Shown here piece by piece: positions 56,762 through 63,594 of a stretch of 64,000 bases of DNA (its first letter is position 1; each line of letters begins with the position of its first letter). The notes below the pieces were generated by a model. That model searched no databases, was not told where the DNA came from, and saw only the letters and a program-made list of their open reading frames with translations. The stretch comes from Bacteroidales bacterium UBA2714. GTDB lineage: Bacteria; Bacteroidota; Bacteroidia; Bacteroidales; P3. The position numbers and the translations under genes are program-made. The stretch lies in contig DEKU01000052.1 of assembly GCA_002354035.1 (NCBI GenBank), positions 47,487-111,486 of the forward strand, given 5' to 3'.

Positions 56762-56956
56762 TCACTTCTCATTTTGATTACTATTATAAATAAAAGTTGT
56801 ATCGTTAATGCCGACACTTCTAGTATCACTTTTTCCCCATTCGTTATCGTGATCATCATAGCCAACGTAGCGTCCTCTATCATCATCATCTCCACAGGAA
56901 GTGAATAAGCAAAGAATGGCAATTATTCCTAATAAATATAGTTTATTTTTTTTCAT
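56762..56956 (-). CDS. Small Asp-rich lipoprotein
   Basis: 64 residues with a clear lipoprotein signal ending 'ILCLFTSCGDDDDRG' (Cys about 21), where Asp residues directly follow the lipidated Cys. In Bacteroidetes such acidic residues favour surface display or retention at a given membrane. The rest is short and probably unstructured. It is AT-rich and coupled to the downstream exported protein. A minus-strand promoter at 57304-57334 may drive it with a leader of about 340 bases that includes the rod-like element. Confidence 0.65.
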   Translation of the reverse strand: MKKNKLYLLGIIAILCLFTSCGDDDDRGRYVGYDDHDNEWGKSDTRSVGINDTTFIYNSNQNEK

Positions 56957-57023
56957 TTTATTTATTGCCTGTTATATTCCATCGGCACATCGGTTTTTGT
57001 TTGAATATAATTATTTGAGTGTT

Positions 57024-57265
57024 CCGATGAGGTATGCACATAAAAAGAGCGTGGAACTTTTAGTCTTCATCGGAATCTTTGAGGTCTTCGACTACCTTTC
57101 CACCCAATTACAACGTACAAGTCCACGCCAAACGACGGGAGCTCCGTTGCCTTGCCCTGGGTGGAATTTGAAGTTGTCGAAGTTTCAAAGATTCCAGAGT
57201 TTAGCTTACTTCGCTATTTTCTATTCTATGATGTGCATATAAACCTATGCGCTATGCTTCATTGG
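57024..57265. ncRNA. Candidate structured RNA or MITE-like quasi-palindrome
   Basis: Nested inverted repeats: CCGATGAGG (57024-57032) with CTTCATTGG (57257-57265, two G-U), TATGCACAT (57033-57041) with ATGTGCATA (57231-57239), GGAATCTTTGA (about 57071-57081) with TCAAAGATTCC (57185-57195), and CTTCGACNACCTTTCCACCCA-like arms further in. Between the second and third stems lie about 30 unpaired bases on each side, and a small TAGC/GCTA hairpin sits in the right one. This closing stem, bubble and terminal stem plan resembles 6S RNA, but strand and identity are unproven. Confidence 0.4.
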
Positions 57266-57303
57266 CATCAATTTTCGTTAATACTTAGTTGACTAATCGA
57301 ATG

Positions 57304-57334
57304 CAAAAATACGAAGAAAATCTCACATGGCAAA
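57304..57334 (-). promoter_or_regulatory. Leftward promoter toward the rod-like element and lipoprotein pair
   Basis: Minus strand TTTG (57334-57331), 19-base spacer starting CCATGTGAG, TATTTTTG (57311-57304). It is a full consensus match. Confidence 0.65.
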
Positions 57335-57351
57335 AATATATTTCGCCATGT
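57325..57351. promoter_or_regulatory. Operator-like dyad between divergent promoters
   Basis: ACATGGC (57325-57331) and GCCATGT (57345-57351) are perfect 7-base arms. Each arm abuts the -33 element of one of the two divergent promoters, so a bound repressor could control both. Confidence 0.55.
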
Positions 57352-57372
57352 CGCAAAAAGTGTGTATCTTTG
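57341..57372 (+). promoter_or_regulatory. Shared promoter cassette, copy 2
   Basis: TTTC (57341-57344), 20-base spacer GCCATGTCGCAAAAAGTGTG, TATCTTTG (57365-57372). At least 34 bases are identical to copy 3. Confidence 0.7.
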
Positions 57373-57400
57373 CATTCGAAAAATATCAAAATTTACAGTC

Positions 57401-57631
57401 ATGACTACAGTGGATATTAGAGCGGCTATCAATAATGACCTTAGTACTCTCCCTCCCGATTTGCTGCAGGTTGTGGCCGATTACGTCCGGTCGTTACGCA
57501 AGCAAAACGAAAGTGAGAAGACTTCTATTTCTCCCTTGGTGGCCAGCCTTTTCACAGGTCATACAGTTGATGTCACCGATGAAGAGCTTGATTCGGCACG
57601 GGAAGAATACCTCAAAGCAAAGTATTTATGA
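57401..57631 (+). CDS. Antitoxin of the first PIN module
   Basis: 76 residues from the ATG at 57401; an upstream frame extension contains the -7 box. The protein is helical with 'NDLSTLPPDLLQVVADYVRS' in the N-terminal half, like DUF2281-type antitoxins, and an acidic C-terminal part 'HTVDVTDEELDSAREEYL' that could block the PIN active site. It overlaps the PIN gene by four bases. It probably represses its own promoter through the dyad at 57325-57351. Confidence 0.72.
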   Translation: MTTVDIRAAINNDLSTLPPDLLQVVADYVRSLRKQNESEKTSISPLVASLFTGHTVDVTDEELDSAREEYLKAKYL

Positions 57632-58035
57632 ACAAAGTATTTGTCGACACAAATATACTGCTTGACCTCTTGCTGGAGCGTGAGCCGTGGGCAGAAGATG
57701 CTGCCATACTGTTCAGCATGGCCGACCGTAAAGAGATTGAATTGCTCTGTTGCTCCCTTTCCTTCTCCACGGCAGTCTATCTGATGCAACGGTTCAAATA
57801 CACGCGCAAGGAAATAGTGTCGAAACTTACCATTGTGAAATCAATCTGCACCGTCACAACCGTCAGCGATTCTGTCATAGACCGTATGCTGCAAAGTGAC
57901 TTTGTCGACCTTGAGGATGCCATTCAGTATTACTCCGCGCTTGCATTCGGTGCAGAGACAATCATCACGCGCAACCCAAAAGATTTTGCAACATCAAGCA
58001 TACCCATAGCCACACCGAAAGAATTCATACAATAA
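57628..58035 (+). CDS. PIN-domain toxin (VapC-like)
   Basis: 135 residues. The acidic catalytic residues of PIN nucleases are present: D7 in 'VFVDTNILLDLL', E97/D98 in 'VDLEDAIQYYSALAFG' and D119 in 'IITRNPKDF', with the N116 position conserved. These enzymes cleave RNA, often tRNA. The ATG lies inside the end of the antitoxin gene (4-base overlap). Confidence 0.87.
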   Translation: MNKVFVDTNILLDLLLEREPWAEDAAILFSMADRKEIELLCCSLSFSTAVYLMQRFKYTRKEIVSKLTIVKSICTVTTVSDSVIDRMLQSDFVDLEDAIQYYSALAFGAETIITRNPKDFATSSIPIATPKEFIQ

Positions 58036-58159
58036 TAATAAGCCATGGCTTAAAGGGTGGCCTCATACAAATCTACCCGCAGAGCGAGCATAACACTTCT
58101 GATTTCACCCTTGAAATCGACAGCAAAGTACAACTATATTTCCATTCGGCAAAAATAAA

Positions 58160-58191
58160 TTTCGCCATGTCGCAAAAAGTGTGTATCTTTG
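58160..58191 (+). promoter_or_regulatory. Shared promoter cassette, copy 3
   Basis: TTTC (58160-58163), 20-base spacer, TATCTTTG (58184-58191). The left arm of the dyad is degenerate here (ATTCGGC in place of ACATGGC). A weak leftward promoter (CAAA at 58150, TACTTTG at 58130-58124) remains. Confidence 0.7.
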
Positions 58192-58215
58192 CAGCGTGAA
58201 ATAAAGTTTATTGTT

Positions 58216-58434
58216 ATGATGGAAGCAACTCAAATGACTCCAACGCAACTGCATCTACTCAAGCTCTTTTCCTTTGATAAGAGCGAAAGTCGTGCATTGG
58301 AAATCAAAGATGTACTGATGCATTACTTCCAAGGTCGTCTTGATGCCGAAGCCGACCGTTTGTGGGACGAGGGGGTGCTTGACCAGGAACGCTTAGAACA
58401 ACTACGCCATAAAGACCTTCACGCTAAAGCATGA
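58216..58434 (+). CDS. Antitoxin of the second PIN module
   Basis: 72 residues from the ATG at 58216 (a second ATG follows at once); the longer frame begins inside the -7 box. The protein is helical: 'MTPTQLHLLKLFSFDKSESR', 'ALEIKDVLMHYFQGRLDAEA' and 'DRLWDEGVLDQERLEQLRHK'. This matches small putative antitoxins found upstream of COG1569 PIN genes in Bacteroidales. It overlaps the toxin gene by four bases. Confidence 0.72.
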   Translation: MMEATQMTPTQLHLLKLFSFDKSESRALEIKDVLMHYFQGRLDAEADRLWDEGVLDQERLEQLRHKDLHAKA

Positions 58435-58832
58435 AACTCGTGCTTGACACAAACAGCCTGATACAATGCGTATCACGACGCAGTCGATACCACGACTTGT
58501 GGTTGTCGTTCATTGACGGGCGTAATCAAATGTGTGTTACAACCGAGATACTAAACGAATATGTCGAGATACTTCAAAGAGAAACTTCCGAGACTTTTGC
58601 CTCGTTAGTGCTTGAAGTGATACTCAACAACCCTCACACGTTGTTCATCAACACTTTCTATAAGTTCAACTTGATAACCGTTGACCCTGATGACAACAAG
58701 TCCATTGATTGCGCCGTCACGGCGCAGGCCAAATACATCGTCACCGAAGACCGCCACTATGACATACTCCGCGAGGTGGAGTTCCCCAAAGTGGACATCA
58801 TAGGATTGGATGAAGCAATGAAAATAATATAA
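58431..58832 (+). CDS. PIN-family toxin (COG1569 type)
   Basis: 133 residues. PIN acidic positions are D6 in 'LVLDTNSLIQCV', E43 in 'TEILNEYVEIL', D93 in 'NKSIDCAVTAQAKYIVTEDR' and D107. The 'TxxIxxEY' region and the 'VTEDRHYDIL' end identify the 'putative toxin-antitoxin system toxin component, PIN family'. It differs clearly in sequence from the PIN toxin just upstream. DUF1015 follows after 23 bases. Confidence 0.88.
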   Translation: MKLVLDTNSLIQCVSRRSRYHDLWLSFIDGRNQMCVTTEILNEYVEILQRETSETFASLVLEVILNNPHTLFINTFYKFNLITVDPDDNKSIDCAVTAQAKYIVTEDRHYDILREVEFPKVDIIGLDEAMKII

Positions 58833-58855
58833 TCAACAATAAAACAGACAAATCA

Positions 58856-60121
58856 ATGAGTATAATCAAACCTTTCAAGGGCTTTCGCCCGCCCGTCGAC
58901 ATCGTCGAGAAACTGGCCTCACGTCCCTACGACGTACTGAACTCCGAAGAAGCCCGCGTTGAGTGCGAAGGCAACCCCTACAGCCTCCTCCACGTCACCA
59001 AGGCCGAAATCGACCTTCCCCAAGGCACCGACGAGCACTCCCCCGAAGTCTACCTCCAGGTGGTCAAGAACTACAACAAGTTCAAAGACCTCGGCTGGCT
59101 TGTCAAAGACGAGGAAGAGAAACTCTACATCTATGCCCAGAGCATGAACCCCAAGGACGCCAACGCCAAATGGCAGTACGGCATCGTGGCCTGCGCCTAC
59201 AGCGAGGACTACGTCAACAAAGTCATCAAGAAACACGAGCTCACCCGTAAGGACAAAGAAGAAGACCGCATGAAACACGTCCGCATCACCAATGCCAACG
59301 TCGAGCCCGTCTTCTTCGCCTATCCCGCCATCGCCCGCATCGACGAGATTGTGGCCTCCGTCACCGCCCAGAAACCCATCTACGACTTCATCGCCAAAGA
59401 AGACGGCTTCGGCCATCGCTTCTGGGTCATTGACGACCGCAAACTCATCGACGAACTGGTCGACATCTTCGACAAGCAAGTGCCCGCCATGTACATCGCC
59501 GACGGCCACCATCGCAGCGCCGCCGCCGCCCTCGTGGGACAAGAGAAGAAAGAGCAGAACCCCGCTCACACTGGCAAGGAAGAGTACAACTACTTCATGA
59601 CTGTCATCTTCCCCGACAACCAGCTCAACGTCATCGACTACAACCGCGTGGTCAAAGACCTCAACGGCCTCAGCAAAGAGCAGTTCATCGCCGCCGTAGG
59701 CGAGAGCTACGACCTGCAAGACATGGGCACCGACATCTACAAACCCACTAAGCTGCACGAGCACTCCATGTACCTCGACGGCCACTGGTACAAGATGACC
59801 GCCAAGCCCGGCACCTACAACGACAACGACCCCATCGGCGTTCTCGATGTCACCATCCTCTCCAACCTCGTCCTCGACAAGGTTCTCGGCATCAAAGACC
59901 TCCGTACCGACAAGCGCATCGACTTCGTCGGCGGCATCCGTGGTCTGGGCGAACTCAAACGTCGCGTCGACAACGGCGAGATGAAAGTCGCCTTCGCCCT
60001 CTATCCTGTCAGCATGAAGCAAATCATCGACATTGCCGACACCGGCAACATCATGCCCCCGAAGACCACCTGGTTCGAGCCTAAGCTCCGCTCCGGCCTC
60101 GTCATCCACGAACTTTGTTAG
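58856..60121 (+). CDS. DUF1015 family protein
   Basis: 421 residues, the usual length. Family motifs are 'IIKPFKGFRPPVDIVEKLAS', 'RPYDVLNSEEARVECEGNPY' at the N-terminus and 'AMYIADGHHRSAAAALVGQE' (about 212-231) in the middle, with 'LYPVSMKQIIDIADTGNIMP' near the end. DUF1015 proteins are cytoplasmic and poorly characterised; some lie beside serA or serC in Bacteroidetes, but here the neighbours are a PIN module and an unknown gene. A terminator follows. Confidence 0.93.
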   Translation: MSIIKPFKGFRPPVDIVEKLASRPYDVLNSEEARVECEGNPYSLLHVTKAEIDLPQGTDEHSPEVYLQVVKNYNKFKDLGWLVKDEEEKLYIYAQSMNPKDANAKWQYGIVACAYSEDYVNKVIKKHELTRKDKEEDRMKHVRITNANVEPVFFAYPAIARIDEIVASVTAQKPIYDFIAKEDGFGHRFWVIDDRKLIDELVDIFDKQVPAMYIADGHHRSAAAALVGQEKKEQNPAHTGKEEYNYFMTVIFPDNQLNVIDYNRVVKDLNGLSKEQFIAAVGESYDLQDMGTDIYKPTKLHEHSMYLDGHWYKMTAKPGTYNDNDPIGVLDVTILSNLVLDKVLGIKDLRTDKRIDFVGGIRGLGELKRRVDNGEMKVAFALYPVSMKQIIDIADTGNIMPPKTTWFEPKLRSGLVIHELC

Positions 60122-60134
60122 AAATTGATACGCG

Positions 60135-60172
60135 AGGTGCCGTCCCCATTCTGTCGGGCGGCACCTTTTTTA
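60135..60172 (+). terminator. DUF1015 gene terminator
   Basis: AGGTGCCGTCCC (60135-60146) pairs with GGGCGGCACCT (60156-60166) and six T follow. Confidence 0.85.
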
Positions 60173-60190
60173 CACAATACCCCCAATCCC

Positions 60191-60775
60191 ATGAACACCA
60201 CATACCTGCTCATCCTCGCGGCCATTGCCGCCCTGTTCCTGTTCATGTCCCGACGCAGAAAAAACGATGAAAAAGGCCTTATCGAAGAAACCTTTTCCCC
60301 CACCACGCGCATCATCCAAGTCTCCGGCATGGACCCAACCCAGCTCCAGCAAACCATCGACAACGTAGTGACCCAATACTCCGACGGAGCTCCTGCCGAG
60401 CGGCCCTTGGTGGACTTCAACGGCGACACCGCCACCCTCACCTTCAGCCTCCATGTCGACTACGTGTCCCTCTGCTACTGGGTCAACTTCCTCGTCTATG
60501 CCGACGAGTCCGACCGCCATCGCCGCTTCCAGGCCGTGGGGTGGTACCCCTTCGGCCAAGCCAAGCAAAACGGCGTACCGCTACCCTTCAACAACCAGAC
60601 CGTCATGCTCTACGTCGAACCCGACGACAGCGAACACGACAACGTAAGCCTCGTCACCCCCGAAGGCGACCACTACCTGCAACCCTTCGCCATCAACGGC
60701 AATCTGGCCCTCCATCCCGCCGGCACCGAAAGCTACCGGCCGTGTCCCATTCACAAGACGCAGGAAACACAATAA
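60191..60775 (+). CDS. Hypothetical membrane-anchored protein
   Basis: 194 residues from the ATG at 60191. An N-terminal hydrophobic helix (4-19) is followed by a basic stretch 'SRRRKNDEK' and then a soluble cytoplasmic domain with 'NGDTATLTFSLHVDYVSLCY' and 'WYPFGQAKQNGVPLPFNNQT'. No family is recognised. It begins just after a terminator, so it needs its own promoter, which I could not locate. Confidence 0.68.
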   Translation: MNTTYLLILAAIAALFLFMSRRRKNDEKGLIEETFSPTTRIIQVSGMDPTQLQQTIDNVVTQYSDGAPAERPLVDFNGDTATLTFSLHVDYVSLCYWVNFLVYADESDRHRRFQAVGWYPFGQAKQNGVPLPFNNQTVMLYVEPDDSEHDNVSLVTPEGDHYLQPFAINGNLALHPAGTESYRPCPIHKTQETQ

Positions 60776-61237
60776 TTCACATTCAGTTCAATAAAAACCG
60801 GATTTTCCAACCTGTGCCCCTGTCTTGAGAAGAGGATGGGGAAAGAATAGCGTCTTGGCCGATTTAACTCGGATAGTCCGAGTCAGTTTGTTGCCGGTAA
60901 TCAGATTATTTGCAAAGACACCAATTAAAATCCAAACCAACAAAAAGTTTTAATTAGCAATTAAAACTTCCTTTAATTAGCAATTAAAACTCACGTGAAT
61001 TATTAAACAACAGAACGCTGTATATTGCAAAGCCCATCAAAGAGACTCTTCCAACTCAATGTCATTCAAATGTGAAAATCCTTTCCCAAGCATTATATAA
61101 GATTGGAAATCAATATTATTCATTTCCTGCTGATAATTTCTGCAATAATACGCTTTTTTATTTACTTGACAAAAAAAACTATGCCTCGGCAAACTATATT
61201 GCGGAGGCAAAGCCATATATTATTCTATAATGTTCAG
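60776..61237. other. AT-rich intergenic region with palindromes
   Basis: 462 bases without a supported gene. They contain a perfect hairpin ACTCGGA-TAG-TCCGAGT (60867-60883) and the tandem palindromic repeats at 60948-60991. The rest is AT-rich and unrecognised. Confidence 0.6.
60948..60991. repeat. Two tandem palindromic 20-base repeats
   Basis: TTTAATTAGCAATTAAAACT occurs at 60949-60968 and again at 60972-60991 with a three-base spacer. Each unit contains TTTAATT-AGC-AATTAAA, a perfect palindrome. A partial third match (CCAATTAAAATCC) lies near 60921. Confidence 0.75.
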
Positions 61238-61546
61238 CTATTTCGCGATGGTCTTTGCTGGACGGATACGGTCAACCACCACCATATCATCCTCTATATG
61301 GAAGATGTAAACCCACCTGCGGTTATGGCTTACCATACGTCGTGCCTTAGGATGATACTGCCGTATGTCAGCCATTGTACTCGGACGGTAAAGGTCGGCA
61401 AATAACGCTAACGACTTTACTTCCGCAACCATCGTGTCTATGTATCGGTTCGCACCTTCCCGTGACATTACAGTAATAAGGAAATCAAACAATTCCCCTA
61501 TGTCAACTCTTACCGCGCGACTGAGCTTAATCTTGTATATTGTCAT
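61238..61546 (-). CDS. RelE/ParE-family toxin
   Basis: 102 residues with the ParE pattern: 'YKIKLSRAVRVDIGELFDFL' at the N-terminus, 'REGANRYIDTMVAEVKSLAL', and a C-terminal sheet 'RWVYIFHIEDDMVVVDRIRP'. RelE relatives cut mRNA on the ribosome and ParE relatives poison gyrase; which applies is not evident. It overlaps the small antitoxin gene by 20 bases. Confidence 0.85.
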   Translation of the reverse strand: MTIYKIKLSRAVRVDIGELFDFLITVMSREGANRYIDTMVAEVKSLALFADLYRPSTMADIRQYHPKARRMVSHNRRWVYIFHIEDDMVVVDRIRPAKTIAK

Positions 61547-61709
61547 AGTATTCGTTCACCATTGTGCGGAGTTCGTCAAAGAATTCGTCTACCTCCATCA
61601 ACTCGCACTCAGGAGTTTTGGGTATATCAGACTCAACCTTATGCGACCTTCTTACCATAGGACGGTTTGGGCGGACACCCGTTGATGCTGAATGATCTAT
61701 TGTTTCCAT
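61527..61709 (-). CDS. Antitoxin partner of the RelE/ParE toxin
   Basis: 60 residues from the ATG at 61709; the longer frame upstream crosses the promoter. The N-terminal half is polar and basic ('RPNRPMVRRSHKVESDI') and the C-terminal half acidic and helical ('ECELMEVDEFFDELRTMVNE'), as expected for a toxin-binding tail. No DNA-binding motif is obvious. Confidence 0.7.
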   Translation of the reverse strand: METIDHSASTGVRPNRPMVRRSHKVESDIPKTPECELMEVDEFFDELRTMVNEYYDNIQD

Positions 61710-61747
61710 TTTATAAAATGTTACTTTGCAAAGCATTTTTGCAACTG

Positions 61748-61778
61748 CAAAAATACAACTTTTTATCCAGATGACAAA
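61748..61778 (-). promoter_or_regulatory. Promoter of the RelE/ParE module
   Basis: Minus strand TTTG (61778-61775), 19-base spacer, TATTTTTG (61755-61748), 38 bases before the antitoxin start. Confidence 0.7.
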
Positions 61779-61884
61779 AAAAATTACCCACTCAAGGTTT
61801 TTTATGACTACGAATGAACAGGAAAAACAACACACTACAAGACCTGCTGTCACACAAAAAATGCCCGTTATCAGCAAAAAGTTG

Positions 61885-61892
61885 TATCTTTG
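61885..61892 (+). promoter_or_regulatory. -7 box upstream of the MBL lipoprotein
   Basis: TATCTTTG. It would give a leader of about 258 bases before the ATG at 62157, long enough for a small ORF or a regulatory RNA. Confidence 0.55.
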
Positions 61893-61923
61893 CAGCAAGT
61901 TTTGACATTGAATCCTGCCGATA

Positions 61924-62076
61924 ATGGAGATAGTCATTCTTTTGAAATACAGCGAACGTGGGCAGCTGCGTCGGTGGTTGGAGGAGAGCCACACCATGGC
62001 GCATCGCGCCCCGGTGCAAGAACAGCCACTGTACCGAAACGAACCTTGCCCGGGTCACCGACCTCGAACAACGTGA
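61924..62076 (+). CDS. Possible 50-residue leader ORF
   Basis: An ATG 32 bases after the -7 box opens a 50-codon frame beginning MEIVILLKYSERGQLRRWLE and ending in a basic, Pro/Arg-rich tail. It lies wholly within the leader of the MBL lipoprotein gene and in a different frame from it. It could be a small gene or a chance ORF; no family is recognised. Confidence 0.3.
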   Translation: MEIVILLKYSERGQLRRWLEESHTMAHRAPVQEQPLYRNEPCPGHRPRTT

Positions 62077-62156
62077 CCTTATGCCCTCGGAAGGCAAACA
62101 AGCAACAGCAAGCAAGAAACAAACAATCCAACACAAACGTAAACATCATTAATCCC

Positions 62157-63026
62157 ATGAAAACCAAAATTCTCAAAGCAACAGCCGCCATGCTGGCAAT
62201 ACTCTTTGCAGCCTGTGGCAACCACGCTGCCGACACCGCCACGGCCGACACCACCTCCGCCCAGCCCCAAGAGCTGCAACCCGGTGTGACCATCTACACC
62301 GTGAACGACTCCCTCCAAGTGGTTGCCCTTCAGGACGTGGCCAACGAGATGTCGCGCGACCTCTTTGTCGGCTCCTTCGACGACTCGCTGCTCCTCCAGC
62401 TGATGCCCGCAGCCAGCACCCCCAGCGCCATCAACACTTTCATGGCCTTGACCCCCAAGCGCACCATCCTGTTCGATGCCGGGCTCGGCCCACAGGCTGG
62501 CGGCTCCCTGTTGCAGAAACTCGAAGCCCTCGGCCGCACCCCGGCTGATGTCGACGCCGTATGCCTCACCCATCTGCATGGCGACCACATTGGCGGTCTG
62601 CTCACCGACGGCCAGGCCACCTTCCCCAACGCCACCCTCTATCTCTCCATCACTGAGGACACCGCCTGCACCCCCACCGGCTCCTTGGCCCGCATGGCCG
62701 ACCTCTGGGCACAGGTGCGCCAAGCCTACAACGGCCGTGTGGTGACCTTTGCCGACAGCGCCAATCTCTTCGATGGACTGGCGCAAACCATCCCTGCACC
62801 CGGCCATACCCCGGGCCACACCCTCTTCCTCGTGGGCAACTGTCTGCTGGCGGGCGACATCATCCACGCCCAGGACCTCCAGCTGGAGCACCCCGACTTC
62901 TGCGCCCGCTACGACCAAGACCCCCGCACCGCCGTCGTCACCCGCAAGCACATCCTTGCCCTCGCCAACCAGAAAGGCTACATCTTCTGCGACGCCCACT
63001 GCTACAACCCCTTCATAACCCTCTGA
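62157..63026 (+). CDS. Metallo-beta-lactamase fold lipoprotein
   Basis: 289 residues from the ATG at 62157; the frame extends upstream but the lipoprotein signal 'MLAILFAACGN' (Cys20) fixes the start. The hydrolase motif HxHxDH is at H139, H141, D143, H144 ('LTHLHGDHIGGL'), followed by 'PAPGHTPGHTLFLVG' and the bridging Asp in 'LLAGDIIHAQD', and a final His in 'FCDAHCYNPF'. It resembles quorum-quenching lactonases and other MBL hydrolases. It acts in the periplasm or at the outer membrane. Substrate unknown. Confidence 0.88.
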   Translation: MKTKILKATAAMLAILFAACGNHAADTATADTTSAQPQELQPGVTIYTVNDSLQVVALQDVANEMSRDLFVGSFDDSLLLQLMPAASTPSAINTFMALTPKRTILFDAGLGPQAGGSLLQKLEALGRTPADVDAVCLTHLHGDHIGGLLTDGQATFPNATLYLSITEDTACTPTGSLARMADLWAQVRQAYNGRVVTFADSANLFDGLAQTIPAPGHTPGHTLFLVGNCLLAGDIIHAQDLQLEHPDFCARYDQDPRTAVVTRKHILALANQKGYIFCDAHCYNPFITL

Positions 63027-63044
63027 TGGCAAATTCCTTTTTCG

Positions 63045-63440
63045 ATGATAGATATTGAAGAATATCGCAAATTCTGTCTGCAATTAGGACCCGACGTCGA
63101 GGAGCGAATGCCCTTCGGTGCCTTCAAGGCTGCCGCCGGAGTGCTGGCCTTCTATGTCTGCGGCCACATGTTCTCCTTTTTCGACACCGACCACTTCACC
63201 GTCGTCACCCTCAAAAGCCATCCCGACCTCGTGGCCGAGCTGAAAGAGCGCCACCCCTGCATCGGCGACCCCTACAACATGTCGCACAAACACTGGATAG
63301 GTGTGACCGTGGCCAACCCCGACGACGCCAACGCTCCCGTGGCCGACAAAGCCCTCCTCTACCGCCTCACGGCCGACTCATACTTTTGCGTGAAAAGTCA
63401 GTATACCATCCATAAGCACTCCGGCCGCCTGGCTCATTAA
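63045..63440 (+). CDS. YjbR/MmcQ-family protein
   Basis: 131 residues with the MmcQ/YjbR (CyaY-like) features 'YRKFCLQLGPDVEERMPFGA' at the N-terminus, 'FSFFDTDHFTVVTLKSHPDL' and 'SHKHWIGVTV', and a C-terminal helix. These small proteins have a DNA-binding-like fold and no firm function. It starts 18 bases after the MBL lipoprotein gene and is probably cotranscribed. Confidence 0.85.
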   Translation: MIDIEEYRKFCLQLGPDVEERMPFGAFKAAAGVLAFYVCGHMFSFFDTDHFTVVTLKSHPDLVAELKERHPCIGDPYNMSHKHWIGVTVANPDDANAPVADKALLYRLTADSYFCVKSQYTIHKHSGRLAH

Positions 63441-63465
63441 CATTTTCCACATTCCAAAAATGCCA

Positions 63466-63512
63466 CTTCCCCGTTCCTTCATCGTTAATTAATCGAAGAA
63501 GGAACAGGGAAG
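63466..63512. repeat. Diverged palindrome, copy 2
   Basis: Arms beginning CTTCCCCGTTCCTTC (63466-63480) and ending GAAGGAACAGGGAAG (63498-63512) flank the same TTAATTAA centre as the element at 33717-33752. It lies between convergent genes. Confidence 0.7.
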
Positions 63513-63594
63513 TAGTGTTATTCTAATGCGGAAATAGTTGAAGTATAGCTGTCAAGGGGTGCGCCTGGGATGTGCGCCCACTTGTCAAAAACCG

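Larger units (their letters stand above)
56957..57400. other. Intergenic region with rod-like element and divergent promoters
   Basis: 444 bases. They contain a 242-base quasi-palindrome (57024-57265), a leftward promoter (57304-57334), a 27-base dyad (57325-57351) and the rightward promoter cassette of the PIN module (57341-57372). Confidence 0.7.

Noticed and set aside
60948..60991. A CRISPR array.
   Set aside because: Only two repeats, a three-base spacer, and no cas genes.
61103..61405. A 100-residue plus-strand ORF in the AT-rich gap.
   Set aside because: It overlaps most of the RelE/ParE toxin gene on the other strand, and no promoter is seen; the toxin-antitoxin pair explains the region better.
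61899..62156. A cobalamin riboswitch in the MBL lipoprotein leader, suggested by GCCACTG.
   Set aside because: The other conserved boxes and stems are not present in order.
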